Assembly: GCA_028339355.1 (NCBI GenBank)
Contig: JAOLBX010000019.1
Span: forward strand, 1 to 34,119
Source: Bacteroidia bacterium
Lineage (GTDB): Bacteria > Bacteroidota > Bacteroidia > NS11-12g > UBA9320
Reading direction: 5' to 3'
Length of the DNA: 34,119 nucleotides
Position numbers and translations under genes: made by a program. Every line of letters begins with the position of its first letter. Within the stretch, counting starts at the first letter, position 1. The notes beneath the pieces are model-generated. The model was not told where the DNA came from, did no database searches, and saw only the letters and a list, made by a program, of their open reading frames with translations. Shown here in pieces: positions 1 to 9,455 of this stretch.

Positions 1-2
1 GA

Positions 3-152
3 TTCTCGGATGTTCTTATTGCTAAGGAAAACAATGAGTTTTTATTTGATTTTGATCCAAAATATTTATTGAGAGACTTAGAACCAAACCCTAATTCTGA
101 ATGCCAAATTAAGTGTGAGTTTTATGAAATTATTGAGCAATTAAAACTATAA
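3..152 (+). CDS. 3' end of an unrecognised protein (partial)
   Basis: An open frame enters from the left edge and runs 49 codons to a TAA at 150-152. The visible C-terminus is acidic and hydrophilic (starts FSDVLIAKENN, ends EIIEQLKL) with no motif I recognise. It converges on paaZ, whose stop lies 37 bases further on. Too little remains for a functional call; the frame is the only one of the three that stays open from the edge. Confidence 0.45.
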   Translation, partial: FSDVLIAKENNEFLFDFDPKYLLRDLEPNPNSECQIKCEFYEIIEQLKL

Positions 153-189
153 GTCTCACATCTAAAAATCTAAAATCTAATGTCTCCCT

Positions 190-2244
190 TTACAACTCAT
201 CCTCCTGATTACGCTTTTTCACCATCGTAAGGATAGTAGCAAAGGCAACAGTATCTCCAGTTTCGTCATATACATCTACTAAGAACTTTACAATCCCTTT
301 AGCCACGTCGTCTTCAGATTTTTTCTCTTGGTTTATTTTCTCCTTACAAGTAAATCGGACGCCGATGGTAGCACCAGGATATACCGGCTTTGTAAATCTG
401 CATTCGTCTAGTCCGTAGTTGAGCAATACTGGTCCTTTCTTAGCATCTACGAATAATCCAGCAGCTTTACTAAGTACAAAGTACCCGTGAGCTACTCGCC
501 CTTCGAATGTGGTCCCTTCTAGCGATGTTTCGTCCATATGAGCATAGAAGTTGTCTCCACTCACATTAGCAAAGTTCACGATATCTGTAACTGTAATTGT
601 ATGCTTAGCTGTGATTACAGTTTCGCCTACTTCTATATCTTCAAAGTACTTTTTGAATGGGTGTACATCCTTCTCTTTGTACTGTCCTCCGTACTGATAA
701 CGTTGTGTTATCTCAGTAAGCATACTTGGGTGACCTTGCAGTGCGGTACGTTGTAGGTAGTGCTTCACACTTCCTATTCCGCCTAGCTCTTCCCCGCCTC
801 CAGCTCTGCCTGGTCCGCCGTGCATCAGTTGTGGCATAGGCGATCCGTGTCCTGTACTTTCAGGAGCAGATTCTTCATTGAGAACTAGTATTCTACCGTG
901 ATATGCCGCTGCTTCCACAGCATAATCTGTGGCAATATTCACATCAGAAGTGGCAATTGTACTTACAAGTGAGCCTTTGCCCATTTTAGCTAGTTCCACT
1001 GCTTCCTCTATTCCATTATACGGCATTAGTGTGCTCACAGGACCAAAACATTCTACCTCGTGCGTCTGTGTTTTTTGGAAAGGATTATCGTTCAGCATCA
1101 AAATAGGAGGAAGGAAAGCACCTGTTTTTTTGTTTGCTCCTATTACCTCAAATTTTTCTAGATCCCCAGCTACAATTGGAGTTTCTTTAGACATATCCAA
1201 GATTCGATTTCTTACCACATCTACTTGGGCTCTGTTTACTATAGCTCCCATTCTTACGCCTTCAGCCGCAGGGTCACCCAAGGTAGTTTGCCCCAAGCTT
1301 TTGCCTATAGCTATTTGTACATCTTCCAAGTATTTTTCTGGCACCATTATTCTACGTATAGCAGTACACTTCTGTCCTGCTTTAGTAGTCATCTCGCGGC
1401 GTATTTCTTTTATAAATAGATTAAAATCTACAGTTCCAGGAGCAGCATCTTCTCCAAGGATAGCAGCGTTTAAACTATCTGCTTCCATATTGAATGGAAT
1501 GGCGTTTTCTACGATGTGCGGCATGCTTTTTAACATCCTTCCCGTATGTGCACTTCCGGTGAAAGTTACCAAGTCTTGTGAAGTGAGTTTATCAATGATG
1601 CCGTGTCCTTTACCGCAATCTAGCTGTATGGCTCCCTCGGGAACTATGCCAGATGCTACTATATCTTCTACCATCGCTTGTGTTAGATATGAAGTAATTT
1701 CAGAAGGTTTTACTATAGCAGGTACCCCAGCCAAAAGATTTGCACTCAGTTTTTCTAGCATTCCCCAGATAGGAAAGTTGAATGCATTGATGTGGATTAC
1801 TACACCTTGCTTTGGGCTCATGATATGTTGCCCCACAAAAGTTCCATTTGTGCTAATCTTGGCGGTATCGCCATCTACATAAAAACGCTGATTTCCCATT
1901 TGTCTTCTTAGACTCGCATAAGTAAAGAGTGTGCCAATTCCCCCATCAATATCTACCCAGCTATCTCCTTTGGTCGCACCACTCAAATATGAAATGTTAT
2001 AATATTTTTTCTTAATACTATCAAGGTGAAGTGCAAGCTTTTTGAGCATGAAACCACGTTCATAAAAAGTCATATCACGAAGAGCTTTACCGCCTACTCT
2101 GCGGGCATAATCCATCATGGCTTCATAATCAAGACCTTCACTGCTTGCAGTGCTTATGAGCTCGCCAGTTATCGAATTGTATTGTTCAAACCCTTCTCCT
2201 TTATGCTCTCTCCAATGTCCTTCGGCGTAGTTTTTTAATTTCAT
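190..2244 (-). CDS. paaZ: Bifunctional aldehyde dehydrogenase / enoyl-CoA hydratase PaaZ
   Basis: PaaZ opens the oxepin-CoA ring in aerobic phenylacetyl-CoA degradation and oxidises the resulting semialdehyde. The order matches the family: an aldehyde dehydrogenase domain over residues 1 to about 520, then a MaoC-type hotdog hydratase over about 540-684. Counting from the chosen start, the general base is E254 (in FNMEADSLN) and the nucleophile C293 (in KAGQKCTAI), within two residues of the E. coli positions as I recall them. The hydratase Asp/His motif reads [11 protein letters not shown] take ATG at 2244 (MKLKNYAEG); an ATG 24 bases upstream would add an unneeded MPYVKIQV. No other paa genes are in the window, so the pathway must be encoded elsewhere or PaaZ serves a related hydrolysis. 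Function call is strong; pathway membership here is inferred. Confidence 0.95.
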   Translation of the reverse strand: MKLKNYAEGHWREHKGEGFEQYNSITGELISTASSEGLDYEAMMDYARRVGGKALRDMTFYERGFMLKKLALHLDSIKKKYYNISYLSGATKGDSWVDIDGGIGTLFTYASLRRQMGNQRFYVDGDTAKISTNGTFVGQHIMSPKQGVVIHINAFNFPIWGMLEKLSANLLAGVPAIVKPSEITSYLTQAMVEDIVASGIVPEGAIQLDCGKGHGIIDKLTSQDLVTFTGSAHTGRMLKSMPHIVENAIPFNMEADSLNAAILGEDAAPGTVDFNLFIKEIRREMTTKAGQKCTAIRRIMVPEKYLEDVQIAIGKSLGQTTLGDPAAEGVRMGAIVNRAQVDVVRNRILDMSKETPIVAGDLEKFEVIGANKKTGAFLPPILMLNDNPFQKTQTHEVECFGPVSTLMPYNGIEEAVELAKMGKGSLVSTIATSDVNIATDYAVEAAAYHGRILVLNEESAPESTGHGSPMPQLMHGGPGRAGGGEELGGIGSVKHYLQRTALQGHPSMLTEITQRYQYGGQYKEKDVHPFKKYFEDIEVGETVITAKHTITVTDIVNFANVSGDNFYAHMDETSLEGTTFEGRVAHGYFVLSKAAGLFVDAKKGPVLLNYGLDECRFTKPVYPGATIGVRFTCKEKINQEKKSEDDVAKGIVKFLVDVYDETGDTVAFATILTMVKKRNQEDEL

Positions 2245-2332
2245 GACTTGTATTTTGACGTATGGCAAAGTTAAGAAAACATGGCACTCAAAGAATGGCT
2301 TAAGTGTTGGCTTATTTTAGTAATCTTGTACC

Positions 2333-3142
2333 ATGTCTTATAAACTCCTGTGTACCGATATAGATGGCACTCTGCTCAATGCAGAACGAGAATTAGCTCC
2401 AGAGACTATTTCTGAATTTTTACGAATAAAAAATGGTTGTGATATTATACTAGCTTCTTCGCGTATGCCGGATGCTATGCGTCATTTACAACGAGATGTT
2501 GATATACTCGACAGCCCTATGATAGCCTATAACGGGGGGTTAGTCCTGGACGGTATAAAAGTGCTTAGTAGTACAGAAGTAGGATTTCAAGAGGTTAAAA
2601 AAATCGTAGAATTCAGCCTTGGCACAGAGATACATGTGAGTATTTATAATAATGACGAATGGTTTGTTCCGGGTATGGATTATTGGGCAAATAGGGAAGC
2701 TAGTAATACTAAGGTAACCCCTTCTATACAGAGTTTAGACGACACCTTGGGACTTTATTCTCAAACAAATAAAGGTGCACATAAGGTAATGTGTATGGGG
2801 CCTTCAGAGCAGATTTCAGTTCTATATAACAATCTCATACAATATCTGAATGACGATTTGCACGTTTATAAGTCGAAGGATACATACCTTGAGATAGCAA
2901 GTAAGAGGATTTCTAAAAAATCAGCTATTGCAACGCTACTCGAGAATAAGTACAAAGAACTGGATTGGCATCAAATTATTGCATTTGGCGATAATTACAA
3001 CGATATAGAAATGCTAGAAGCGGTAGGAGTAGGGGTTGCAGTAGGCAATGCCAAAGATGAAGTGCTTGCCATAGCAAATGATATTACGGCTACAAACAAA
3101 GAGCACGGAGTGGCACTCTCAATGGCCAAGTACTTTATTTAA
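2333..3142 (+). CDS. HAD-superfamily (Cof-type, IIB) phosphatase
   Basis: This 269-residue protein has the HAD nucleophile motif CTDIDGTLL near residues 7-15 (D9 nucleophile, D11 general acid/base) and the acidic motif IV FGDNYNDIEML near residues 215-225. Between them lies a cap region of the length usual for Cof-like IIB phosphatases, which remove phosphate from sugar phosphates or flavin-type metabolites. The substrate cannot be read from sequence. It starts with ATG 88 bases from the divergent paaZ. Its last 8 bases overlap the 3' end of the opposite-strand FAH gene, so the two stop codons interleave. Confidence 0.9.
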   Translation: MSYKLLCTDIDGTLLNAERELAPETISEFLRIKNGCDIILASSRMPDAMRHLQRDVDILDSPMIAYNGGLVLDGIKVLSSTEVGFQEVKKIVEFSLGTEIHVSIYNNDEWFVPGMDYWANREASNTKVTPSIQSLDDTLGLYSQTNKGAHKVMCMGPSEQISVLYNNLIQYLNDDLHVYKSKDTYLEIASKRISKKSAIATLLENKYKELDWHQIIAFGDNYNDIEMLEAVGVGVAVGNAKDEVLAIANDITATNKEHGVALSMAKYFI

Positions 3143-3743
3143 TTTTAACATTCAGCACTTTTTCACCTTCTATATAACCTTCTAGCAGATCCCTACTCGT
3201 TACTGGACCTACACCTTCAGGCGTTCCAGTAAATATCAAATCGCCGATTTTAAGAGTAAAATACTGCGAACAGTGTTCTATGATATTTGGAATATTGTGG
3301 AGCATCAGAGAAGTGTTGCCATCTTGAACTAGGTCGCCATTTTTGTACAATTGAAAATTGAGATTACTCAAATCATATTCATCAGCACTTAGAAATTCTC
3401 CCAGCACCGCACTCTGGTCAAAGGCCTTGGCCTTTTCCCATGGCAGCCCCTTTGCTTTTAATTGGCTCTGGACATCACGGGCTGTGAAATCTATTCCTAT
3501 CGTAAATTCTTGATAGTACTTCGAAGCAAATCTGGACTCTATGTTTTTTCCAAGTCTATTTATACGTACCACTACTTCTAGTTCGTATTGTACATCATTG
3601 GTCCAGTCCGGTAAGTAGAATGCGTCTCGTTGTCTAAACACTGCAGAGTCTGGTTTCATAAAAATAACAGGCTCTTTTTGTATCTCATTTCCTAGCTCTG
3701 CTGCATGAGCAGCATAATTTCTTCCAATACAGATGATTTTCAT
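3135..3743 (-). CDS. Fumarylacetoacetate hydrolase (FAH) family protein
   Basis: A compact 202-residue FAH-fold protein, the single-domain form that acts on 2-keto acids or acylpyruvates. The N-terminus reads CIGRNYAAHAAELGN, typical of the family. A metal-binding acid cluster is visible in YELEVVVRI, followed by IGIDFTARDVQ, the LPWEKAKAFD segment and FTGTPEGVGPV near residues 170-180. Family members include acylpyruvases, oxaloacetate decarboxylases and hydratases, so the substrate is open. Its start is divergent from aat with only 32 bases between them, so their promoters must share that space. Confidence 0.9.
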   Translation of the reverse strand: MKIICIGRNYAAHAAELGNEIQKEPVIFMKPDSAVFRQRDAFYLPDWTNDVQYELEVVVRINRLGKNIESRFASKYYQEFTIGIDFTARDVQSQLKAKGLPWEKAKAFDQSAVLGEFLSADEYDLSNLNFQLYKNGDLVQDGNTSLMLHNIPNIIEHCSQYFTLKIGDLIFTGTPEGVGPVTSRDLLEGYIEGEKVLNVKIK

Positions 3744-3775
3744 TTAAAAAAAATTTCTTTTGCAAAAGTAATATT

Positions 3776-4333
3776 ATGCTAGACCCAGCCGAACTTCTCT
3801 ATGCCTATTCCAAAGGATATTTTCCGATGGCTGTGCCAGAAGATAACAATGAGATTTTTTGGTTTAAGCCGGATATGCGGGGTATCATTCCTCTAGAAAC
3901 ATTTCATATTTCAAAAAATCTGAGGAGGCTTTTTAATAAAGGGTATTTCGAATTGAGAATCAATGGAGATTTTGAAGGAACCATGCGTGGGTGTGCTGAG
4001 CGGGAGGATACATGGATAAGTCAAGACATCATAGACTCATATACCAAACTATACGATATGGGCTATGCTTTTAGTTTTGAGACGTGGCGTGAGGGAAAGC
4101 TCGTAGGTGGATTGTACGGCGTATCAATGGGTAAGGCATTTTTTGGAGAAAGCATGTTTCATAAAGAGACAGATGCCAGTAAAATAGCACTCGTTTTCTT
4201 GGTTCAGTTTCTAAAGGAAAACAAATATCGACTGCTCGACACTCAATATATTAACGTTCATCTACTCCAGTTTGGGGCAGTGGAAGTGGCAAATGATGAA
4301 TATGAAGAAATGCTGGCCAGGGCTTTGGAATAA
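3776..4333 (+). CDS. aat: Leucyl/phenylalanyl-tRNA--protein transferase
   Basis: Aat transfers Leu or Phe from aminoacyl-tRNA to proteins with N-terminal Arg or Lys, marking them for ClpS/ClpAP degradation (the bacterial N-degron pathway). Recognisable blocks are LLYAYSKGYFPM near the N-terminus, FWFKPDMRGIIPL, the TWISQDIIDSY segment, and LVGGLYGVSMGKAFFGESMF near residues 110-128, followed by DTQYINVHLLQFGA. At 185 residues it is shorter than the E. coli protein because the N-terminal lead is trimmed, which is usual outside Proteobacteria. No clpS or clpA is in this window. The space upstream holds TTTCTTTTG, a poor match to the -7 box. Confidence 0.95.
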   Translation: MLDPAELLYAYSKGYFPMAVPEDNNEIFWFKPDMRGIIPLETFHISKNLRRLFNKGYFELRINGDFEGTMRGCAEREDTWISQDIIDSYTKLYDMGYAFSFETWREGKLVGGLYGVSMGKAFFGESMFHKETDASKIALVFLVQFLKENKYRLLDTQYINVHLLQFGAVEVANDEYEEMLARALE

Positions 4334-4436
4334 GCAGTGCTTCTATGTGCAACCATAAGATAGGAATAAAATGGCCTATTTTTGAATGGATGAATCCTAG
4401 CCGAATACTAAAACTAAACTATTTCAAGCATTTCAT

Positions 4437-5351
4437 ATGAAGAAAGTACTACTAACAGGAGGCACTGGTTTTATTGGGAAGAACTTGGTTAGTTATCTCA
4501 CAAGTCACGGGATAGCAGTCAACATATTAAGCCGCAATGCTAGAAGTTCAGGCAATAAATTGATCAAGTATTTTCAATGGAATCCTCAATTACAGGAAAT
4601 CGACGAATCTAGTTTCGAAGGTGTATCAGATGTTGTCAATCTTGCAGGAGCAAATATTGGGGATAAGCGATGGAGCGTTACACGCAAGGAGCAAATAGTA
4701 AACAGCAGGATGGACTCGGTGCGTACCTTGAACAAAGCTATTCGAGAAAATAACATCCAACTAAATTCGTTTATTGGAACATCAGCTATAGGTTATTATG
4801 GATCTGTGACTGAAGATTTAATCTTTAATGAGGAGTCGCCAAAAGGCTCGGATTTTTTAGCATCAGTATGTGACCAATGGGAAGAGGAGTATCGTGGATT
4901 GGATTCTGATCTGATTAATAATACTAGCGTCTTAAGACTTGGTGTAGTTCTTGGTAGGGAAGGAGGGGTTTACAAAAAAATGCGTGATTTATCGCGTTTC
5001 TATCTGGGCTCACCGTTGGGTAGCGGAAAGCAATATTTACCGTGGATTCACATAGAAGATTTGTGTGGCATTTTCTATTTCATCTTGCAAAATGGACAAT
5101 CCAAAACATACAATGCCGTAGCAGATGAACATGTAATCGTGTCGGATTTTACAAACCAACTTTGTAGGTCCATAAATAAGAGGGTACTCTTGCCCAATGT
5201 GCCAGGAGTCGTTCTTAAGATAGTGCTTGGAGAAATGTCTAGTATGGTGTTGGAGGGGACCAGAATAGAAAACACCAGAATCAAAAAAGCAGGCTATGTC
5301 TTTAAGTACAGTTCTTTGCCAGGAGCTTTGGATGAGTTGTCGAAGAAATAG
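4437..5351 (+). CDS. TIGR01777-family NAD(P)-dependent epimerase (YfcH-like)
   Basis: This 304-residue protein is an atypical extended short-chain dehydrogenase. The nucleotide-binding glycine motif is TGGTGFIG near residues 7-14. NLAGANIGDKRWS follows near residue 70, and the active-site region reads GTSAIGYYG around residues 117-125. The C-terminal domain (LPNVPGVVLKIVLGEMSSMVLEG and onward) matches the DUF1731 tail characteristic of this family. Members include YfcH and the plant SulA homologue; their biochemical role is mostly unknown. It lies 103 bases after aat on the same strand and converges on the menaquinone pair. Confidence 0.88.
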   Translation: MKKVLLTGGTGFIGKNLVSYLTSHGIAVNILSRNARSSGNKLIKYFQWNPQLQEIDESSFEGVSDVVNLAGANIGDKRWSVTRKEQIVNSRMDSVRTLNKAIRENNIQLNSFIGTSAIGYYGSVTEDLIFNEESPKGSDFLASVCDQWEEEYRGLDSDLINNTSVLRLGVVLGREGGVYKKMRDLSRFYLGSPLGSGKQYLPWIHIEDLCGIFYFILQNGQSKTYNAVADEHVIVSDFTNQLCRSINKRVLLPNVPGVVLKIVLGEMSSMVLEGTRIENTRIKKAGYVFKYSSLPGALDELSKK

Positions 5352-5485
5352 GCACAGTATTTTTTGATTGTAAAAAGTGGAGGTCATTGAATAACTGCTA
5401 GTTATACAAATTTCCGATAAAGTAATAAGCCCGTATGCAAAAAAAACATCGTCAGTTCATAAACTAAAACGACAAATTAGGAAGC

Positions 5486-6457
5486 TTATAGCAACTCTCT
5501 AATCGTTGCTATTTTCTTCTCCGTCTCTTCCCACTCTGCGGTAGGGTCAGAGTCTTTGGTGATGCCTGCACCTGCAAAAAGCTCTACATTTTTACCATAA
5601 AAACGCATACATCTGAGGTTGACAAAGAAAGTAGCACTCTCTTTGCGAAGCACCCCCGTAAGCCCAGAGTAAAAACTCCTATTCATCGTCTCAAACTCCT
5701 GGATAAAAGCAAAACTCTTGTCTCTAGGTAGTCCGCACACGGCACTGGTGGGTTGTAAGTGCTTGAGCAATTCGAGTGCTTGTATTTTATCCGCCTGCAC
5801 GGTATACGCAGTCTTTAGGTGTTTTATTTCTCCAAAAATAGCCTCGGTAACCTCAGATTTGGTAAATGAGGATAGACCAACTATTTGCAGTTTTGCTTCT
5901 ATAAAATCTGATACCATCTCTTGCTCCTCACGTTCTTTTTCTGTGAAAGCATCCTGTAGAGATTTGGTGCCTGCTAGTGCTACTGTATAAAGCACTCCTT
6001 CTTCGTAGTGTATCAGTAACTCAGGAGAAGCACCTACCCATTCTTCAGGTCCTATATTTACGTAGTACCCATAGGAGTCGGGATAATTTTTTACAGCATT
6101 CTGAAACGAGTTTTGAGCATTATACTCTCCTTCTAAAATCTCATTGCGAGCGAGTACAACTTTGTCCAGAGTGCCTTCTTGCATTTCTGCACAAGCCATA
6201 TATACACTGGTTTCATATTCTGTCTGGGTTAGAGATTCATTAGGAGATAGGTCAAATTCTTTTATCTCATTTTCAGCTTTTTTATCACTAAAAAAATAGG
6301 CTTGTTTACTTCTATCAAACGGATAAAACAGCAAACCTTCTCGTTGTAGCCAATAGGCATCTATTTCGTCGAAAGACTCCATCGAGTCAGCCGAATAGCG
6401 TTCTATTTTTTTCTCACTAGGGAGATATATGAGAGCTCCTATGTTTTTTAAATCCAT
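5486..6457 (-). CDS. menF: Isochorismate synthase (menaquinone pathway)
   Basis: The protein converts chorismate to isochorismate, the first committed step of menaquinone synthesis. The chorismate-binding fold is shown by LDKVVLARNEIL, VGASPELL, the AGTKS motif, HLQPTSAVCGLPRD, FYSGLTG and FAGAGITKDSDPTAEWEETE. At 323 residues it is short, with a reduced N-terminal region. The choice of menaquinone over siderophore synthesis rests on its partner: the upstream hotdog thioesterase is coupled by a TAATG stop/start overlap, fitting a DHNA-CoA thioesterase. No catechol siderophore genes are nearby. Confidence 0.9.
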   Translation of the reverse strand: MDLKNIGALIYLPSEKKIERYSADSMESFDEIDAYWLQREGLLFYPFDRSKQAYFFSDKKAENEIKEFDLSPNESLTQTEYETSVYMACAEMQEGTLDKVVLARNEILEGEYNAQNSFQNAVKNYPDSYGYYVNIGPEEWVGASPELLIHYEEGVLYTVALAGTKSLQDAFTEKEREEQEMVSDFIEAKLQIVGLSSFTKSEVTEAIFGEIKHLKTAYTVQADKIQALELLKHLQPTSAVCGLPRDKSFAFIQEFETMNRSFYSGLTGVLRKESATFFVNLRCMRFYGKNVELFAGAGITKDSDPTAEWEETEKKIATIRELL

Positions 6458-6879
6458 TATTTTTTATCTACTACTGCAAGTGTCATTCTACATACATTGA
6501 TGAGTACACCTTCCTCTGTTTTAGTTTCTATCTCCCATACTTGGGTAGATCTTCCGAGGTGTATAGGTCTAGCTGTGGCGTATACCATCCCGTCTCTTAC
6601 ACTTTTTAGGTGATTAGTATTCAAAGACAATCCTAGACACACCTTCCCTTGCTCATTGGCTACCAAATTGCCTGCAAGGCTCGCCACATTTTCGGCCAAA
6701 GCGGCTACTGCTCCGCCGTGAAGCATGCCCAGTGGCTGTTGTACCTGGGTGGTCACTGGCATACGCATAGTGACGTGGTTCTGTGCCACTTCTGTCACTT
6801 CCATTTGCAAATGTTCTGCCAAAGTATTCTTCCCAAACTCGTTTAATTGCGATATGTTTATAGCTTTGTATGGTATCAA
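6457..6879 (-). CDS. Hotdog-fold thioesterase, probable DHNA-CoA thioesterase (MenI-like)
   Basis: A 140-residue PaaI/YbdB-type hotdog protein. The catalytic segment GMLHGGAVAALAENVASLAGN (around residues 51-71) carries the HGG turn and the Glu used as base in this family; TARPIHLGRSTQVWEIE is the second conserved block. Its stop codon overlaps the isochorismate synthase start, so it probably removes CoA from 1,4-dihydroxy-2-naphthoyl-CoA in menaquinone synthesis. A role as a PaaI proofreading thioesterase for phenylacetate breakdown is an alternative, because paaZ is in the same window. There is no ATG before residue 26, so I take TTG at 6877-6879. Confidence 0.85.
   Translation of the reverse strand: MIPYKAINISQLNEFGKNTLAEHLQMEVTEVAQNHVTMRMPVTTQVQQPLGMLHGGAVAALAENVASLAGNLVANEQGKVCLGLSLNTNHLKSVRDGMVYATARPIHLGRSTQVWEIETKTEEGVLINVCRMTLAVVDKK
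6861..6868 (+). promoter_or_regulatory. Promoter -7 box TAGCTTTG for the histidine phosphatase gene
   Basis: TAGCTTTG is an exact match to the Bacteroidota TAnnTTTG -7 consensus. Transcription would begin about base 6871, too late to include the ATG at 6870 but in good position for the GTG at 6897. No clear -33 TTTG is seen at the right spacing. It lies inside the 5' region of the divergent thioesterase gene. Confidence 0.5.
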
Positions 6880-6896
6880 AATTTCAGACTTTTAAA

Positions 6897-7517
6897 GTGA
6901 GTACAAAGAAAACTATTTATATCATTAGACACGGAGAAACAGACTATAATAAGAAAGGTATAGTACAAGGAAGTGGTATAGATAGCGACTTGAATGATGC
7001 TGGGAGAAAACAAGCCGAACAATTTTATAAGGCATACCATCACATCCGATTTGATAAAATATATACTAGTGAGCTCAAGCGGACACAACAAAGTGTGGCC
7101 CGTTTTGCAGAGGCAGGATATAAGCCACATCCTATGGCAGAGTTGAACGAAATTAACTGGGGAATATTTGAAGGATTAGTAAGTACTCCTGATAGCATAA
7201 AAGTCTATCATAACATGGTGGCGGACTGGAGAGCAGGCTTGCTAGATAGATGTGTGCAAAATGGGGAAACACCAAATGCCCTTCAACGTAGACAGAAACA
7301 AGGATTGGAAAAGCTTATGGCTCGAACAGATGAAAAAAAGATACTCATCGCTATGCATGGTAGAGCTATGCGTAGTTTTATGTGCCTTCTTACTCAAACT
7401 CCGTTACAACGTATGGATGAGTTTAAACACAACAACTTGTGTTTGTATGTATTAGAACAAGATGGAAATAATTTTAAAGTTGTAGAGCAAAATTGCTCTA
7501 AGCATCTTTGGATTTAA
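6897..7517 (+). CDS. Histidine phosphatase family protein (phosphoglycerate-mutase-like)
   Basis: The protein has the branch-1 histidine phosphatase signature IYIIRHGETDYN near the N-terminus, with the phospho-accepting His, then SGIDSDLNDAGRKQAE. The Glu-containing block ELNEINWGIFEG sits mid-protein and the second catalytic His is in LIAMHGRAMRSF. Substrates in this family range from sugar phosphates to cobamide precursors, so none is assigned. I chose GTG at 6897 (MSTKKTIYIIRHGE) over ATG at 6870. The family usually starts only a few residues before IYxxRHGE, and a -7 box at 6861-6868 would place the transcript start after the ATG. The 3' end overlaps a convergent small membrane protein gene by 20 bases. 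Confidence 0.88.
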   Translation: MSTKKTIYIIRHGETDYNKKGIVQGSGIDSDLNDAGRKQAEQFYKAYHHIRFDKIYTSELKRTQQSVARFAEAGYKPHPMAELNEINWGIFEGLVSTPDSIKVYHNMVADWRAGLLDRCVQNGETPNALQRRQKQGLEKLMARTDEKKILIAMHGRAMRSFMCLLTQTPLQRMDEFKHNNLCLYVLEQDGNNFKVVEQNCSKHLWI

Positions 7518-7749
7518 GCTTTTTATCTTCCTGGTGTTCTTTCCAGGTCTTATGACCAAATTTTGGAGCAGGACACCCATACAACTTACCTTTTTTGTCC
7601 AGGTATCTGTAATATCGGATGGATAATACACCAAAAAGTATGGATGCAACAAAGCTAAATAATACTAGTTTCCACGTTATAGATGAGCCAATGGATCCCA
7701 CAAACAGTTGTACAATAAACATAAAAAGGGATTCCCTGGCTATGTTCAT
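7498..7749 (-). CDS. Small membrane protein of unknown function
   Basis: An 83-residue protein with two likely membrane helices (about residues 8-26 and 28-46). A charged tail follows with YRYLDKKGKLYGCP and ends EHQEDKKLKSKDA. The positive residues after the second helix predict a cytoplasmic C-terminus. I do not recognise the family. It overlaps the end of the convergent histidine phosphatase gene by 20 bases. It is credible because hydrophobic and basic residues are segregated as in real membrane proteins and it starts with ATG, but I cannot exclude a chance frame. Confidence 0.55.
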   Translation of the reverse strand: MNIARESLFMFIVQLFVGSIGSSITWKLVLFSFVASILFGVLSIRYYRYLDKKGKLYGCPAPKFGHKTWKEHQEDKKLKSKDA

Positions 7750-7935
7750 AAATGTGTATTCTGTTCAGTTTCTAGTCATACTCTTCCAATTAAATAAAAT
7801 CTCGCTGTGAAGTCCCGATTGCACGAATACAGCAAATAACAAATATAAAAAAAGTGGATAAGAATCAAGTTTAGTAAGCGTCTTTGCTAGAAAGATCAGC
7901 TCAGCAAATAGCTTGTTGTATCATAAAGAGGAGAC

Positions 7936-8499
7936 TTAAATAGTCATTATCTCTTTCTCTTTATTGACAATCGCATCGTCGATGCGTTTGCTATAATCGG
8001 CTATCACCTTTTGTACATCTGCTTCGGCATCTTTAGCCATGTCCTCGCTCAGTCCATCTTTTTGAAGAGCTTTTATAGCATCTATTGCGTCTTTACGAGC
8101 ACTTCGTAAGCCTATTTTGCCGTGTTCAGATTCACCTTTGGCTTGTTTTACCAGCTGTAATCTTCTTTCCTCGGTAAGTGGAGGTACATTTATTATTACC
8201 TGCTCACCATCGTTTTGAGGGTTTAGACCAAGGTTGGCGTGCATCACACCTTTACTTATTTCGTCCAACATGGCTTTTTCCCACGGTTTTACCATTATAG
8301 TCTTAGCATCTGGAGTATTTACATTGGCAACTTGGCTTAGCGGCACTTTGCTACCATAGTATTCTACCATTACACTGTCTAGCATAGACGGGTTTGCTTT
8401 ACCAGCTCGTAGTTTTCCTATTTCCCCTGCTACATGGCTTAGACTCTTTTCTACGTCATCATTTAGCATGTCCATTATCATTTTTATATCCTCGTTCAT
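7936..8499 (-). CDS. frr: Ribosome recycling factor
   Basis: RRF splits the post-termination ribosome together with EF-G. The 187-residue length is standard. Conserved segments are LRAGKANPSMLDSVMVEYYGSKVP near residues 31-54, KAMLDEISKGVMHANLGLNPQNDG and the PPLTEERRLQLVKQAK motif near 105-120. The C-terminal long helix follows. No pyrH, its usual partner, is next to it; instead it is followed by about 190 bases without a clear gene and preceded by an unrelated membrane protein gene. The upstream region holds TTTTCTTTG, a partial -7 box. Confidence 0.97.
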   Translation of the reverse strand: MNEDIKMIMDMLNDDVEKSLSHVAGEIGKLRAGKANPSMLDSVMVEYYGSKVPLSQVANVNTPDAKTIMVKPWEKAMLDEISKGVMHANLGLNPQNDGEQVIINVPPLTEERRLQLVKQAKGESEHGKIGLRSARKDAIDAIKALQKDGLSEDMAKDAEADVQKVIADYSKRIDDAIVNKEKEIMTI

Positions 8500-8552
8500 C
8501 TTATCCTATTTTGTTAGTGTCGCTCCGCAAAGAAAATTAAATATTACTTCTG

Positions 8553-9455
8553 TTACAAGATTAATATCTTATAGAGATACAGTGAACAGAGCGAAATGCA
8601 TACCAAACTAGCAAATGCGGCATTGGCGAATGTGCTTGATTTCTTGTAAACAAAGCCAAAACTAAGCAATATGCTGGAGGCCAGAATGACATAAATAAAC
8701 AAGTTAATTTCAGAGGTTATAGCTAGGAGTATGAGTGCTATTATCAGCTGAATAAGCATAGTGTAATTCAAGTTTTTTGATTTGTTGGGGAATCTAAACT
8801 TGTAGCTATTGACCAAGAGGATGTGTATAGCTATGCTGAGTAATATAAATGGAAAAAACAGCTTAGTTATAATGGTATTGAATGCAGTATAATCTATTGA
8901 TAACCTTGGGATAAGCTCCCAAATTTTGTGTTGAATTCCCATCACATAGACTACGCCCGCATATGAAAAAACAATCATTAGAAAATAGACACCGCTCAAT
9001 ATAAAACTGCGTGGACCTCTAGTGCCAGTTTGTAGAAATAGGATAAAGACAGGAATAATCAATAAAACACTAATGTGATTGATCGTTTGAGCGACACCGA
9101 GTAATACACCAAAGTAGATCATATAGTTGGTGCTTGCATTTGGGTTTTCTCTGCATTCAAATGCTAGAAATACTGCAGCTAGCCAAATGATGCCATAAAT
9201 AAGGTCAGAGTAAGATAAGTCAGGCACTATGAGTACAGACAGTATAGAAAATAGGACGAGAGGCATATTGCTCTCCAGACCCAATATGCTGTATCTTAAA
9301 CAAAAATAATTTAGCAACAAACCTTCGACGAGGAGCAAGCCTAGCTTTAGCAATAGTGAAGTGCTTCCAAAATCTAGAATGAACCAATAGCCAATTACCA
9401 GTGCTAGTGAAAATAGCAAGGCAGTAATGAATTTTTGGGTAATGGCTTGTATCAA
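8553..9455 (-). CDS. Multi-pass membrane protein, possibly DUF6427 family
   Basis: About 300 residues, almost entirely hydrophobic, with roughly nine or ten predicted membrane helices and short charged loops such as ECRENPNASTNY and RFPNKSKNLNY. Size and layout resemble the DUF6427 membrane proteins of flavobacteria, but I hold that loosely. No catalytic motif is visible. There is no ATG in a usable position: the TTG start at 9453-9455 overlaps the TGA stop of the upstream secreted-protein gene by four bases (TTGA), so the two genes are probably translated in tandem and may work together at the envelope. Confidence 0.75.
   Translation of the reverse strand: MIQAITQKFITALLFSLALVIGYWFILDFGSTSLLLKLGLLLVEGLLLNYFCLRYSILGLESNMPLVLFSILSVLIVPDLSYSDLIYGIIWLAAVFLAFECRENPNASTNYMIYFGVLLGVAQTINHISVLLIIPVFILFLQTGTRGPRSFILSGVYFLMIVFSYAGVVYVMGIQHKIWELIPRLSIDYTAFNTIITKLFFPFILLSIAIHILLVNSYKFRFPNKSKNLNYTMLIQLIIALILLAITSEINLFIYVILASSILLSFGFVYKKSSTFANAAFASLVCISLCSLYLYKILIL

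Noticed and set aside
929-1882. Long 317-codon plus-strand open frame across paaZ
   Set aside because: It lies wholly antisense to a well-supported paaZ frame, has no domain pattern, and its Ser/Ile/Thr-rich composition is what the reverse of a coding frame gives.
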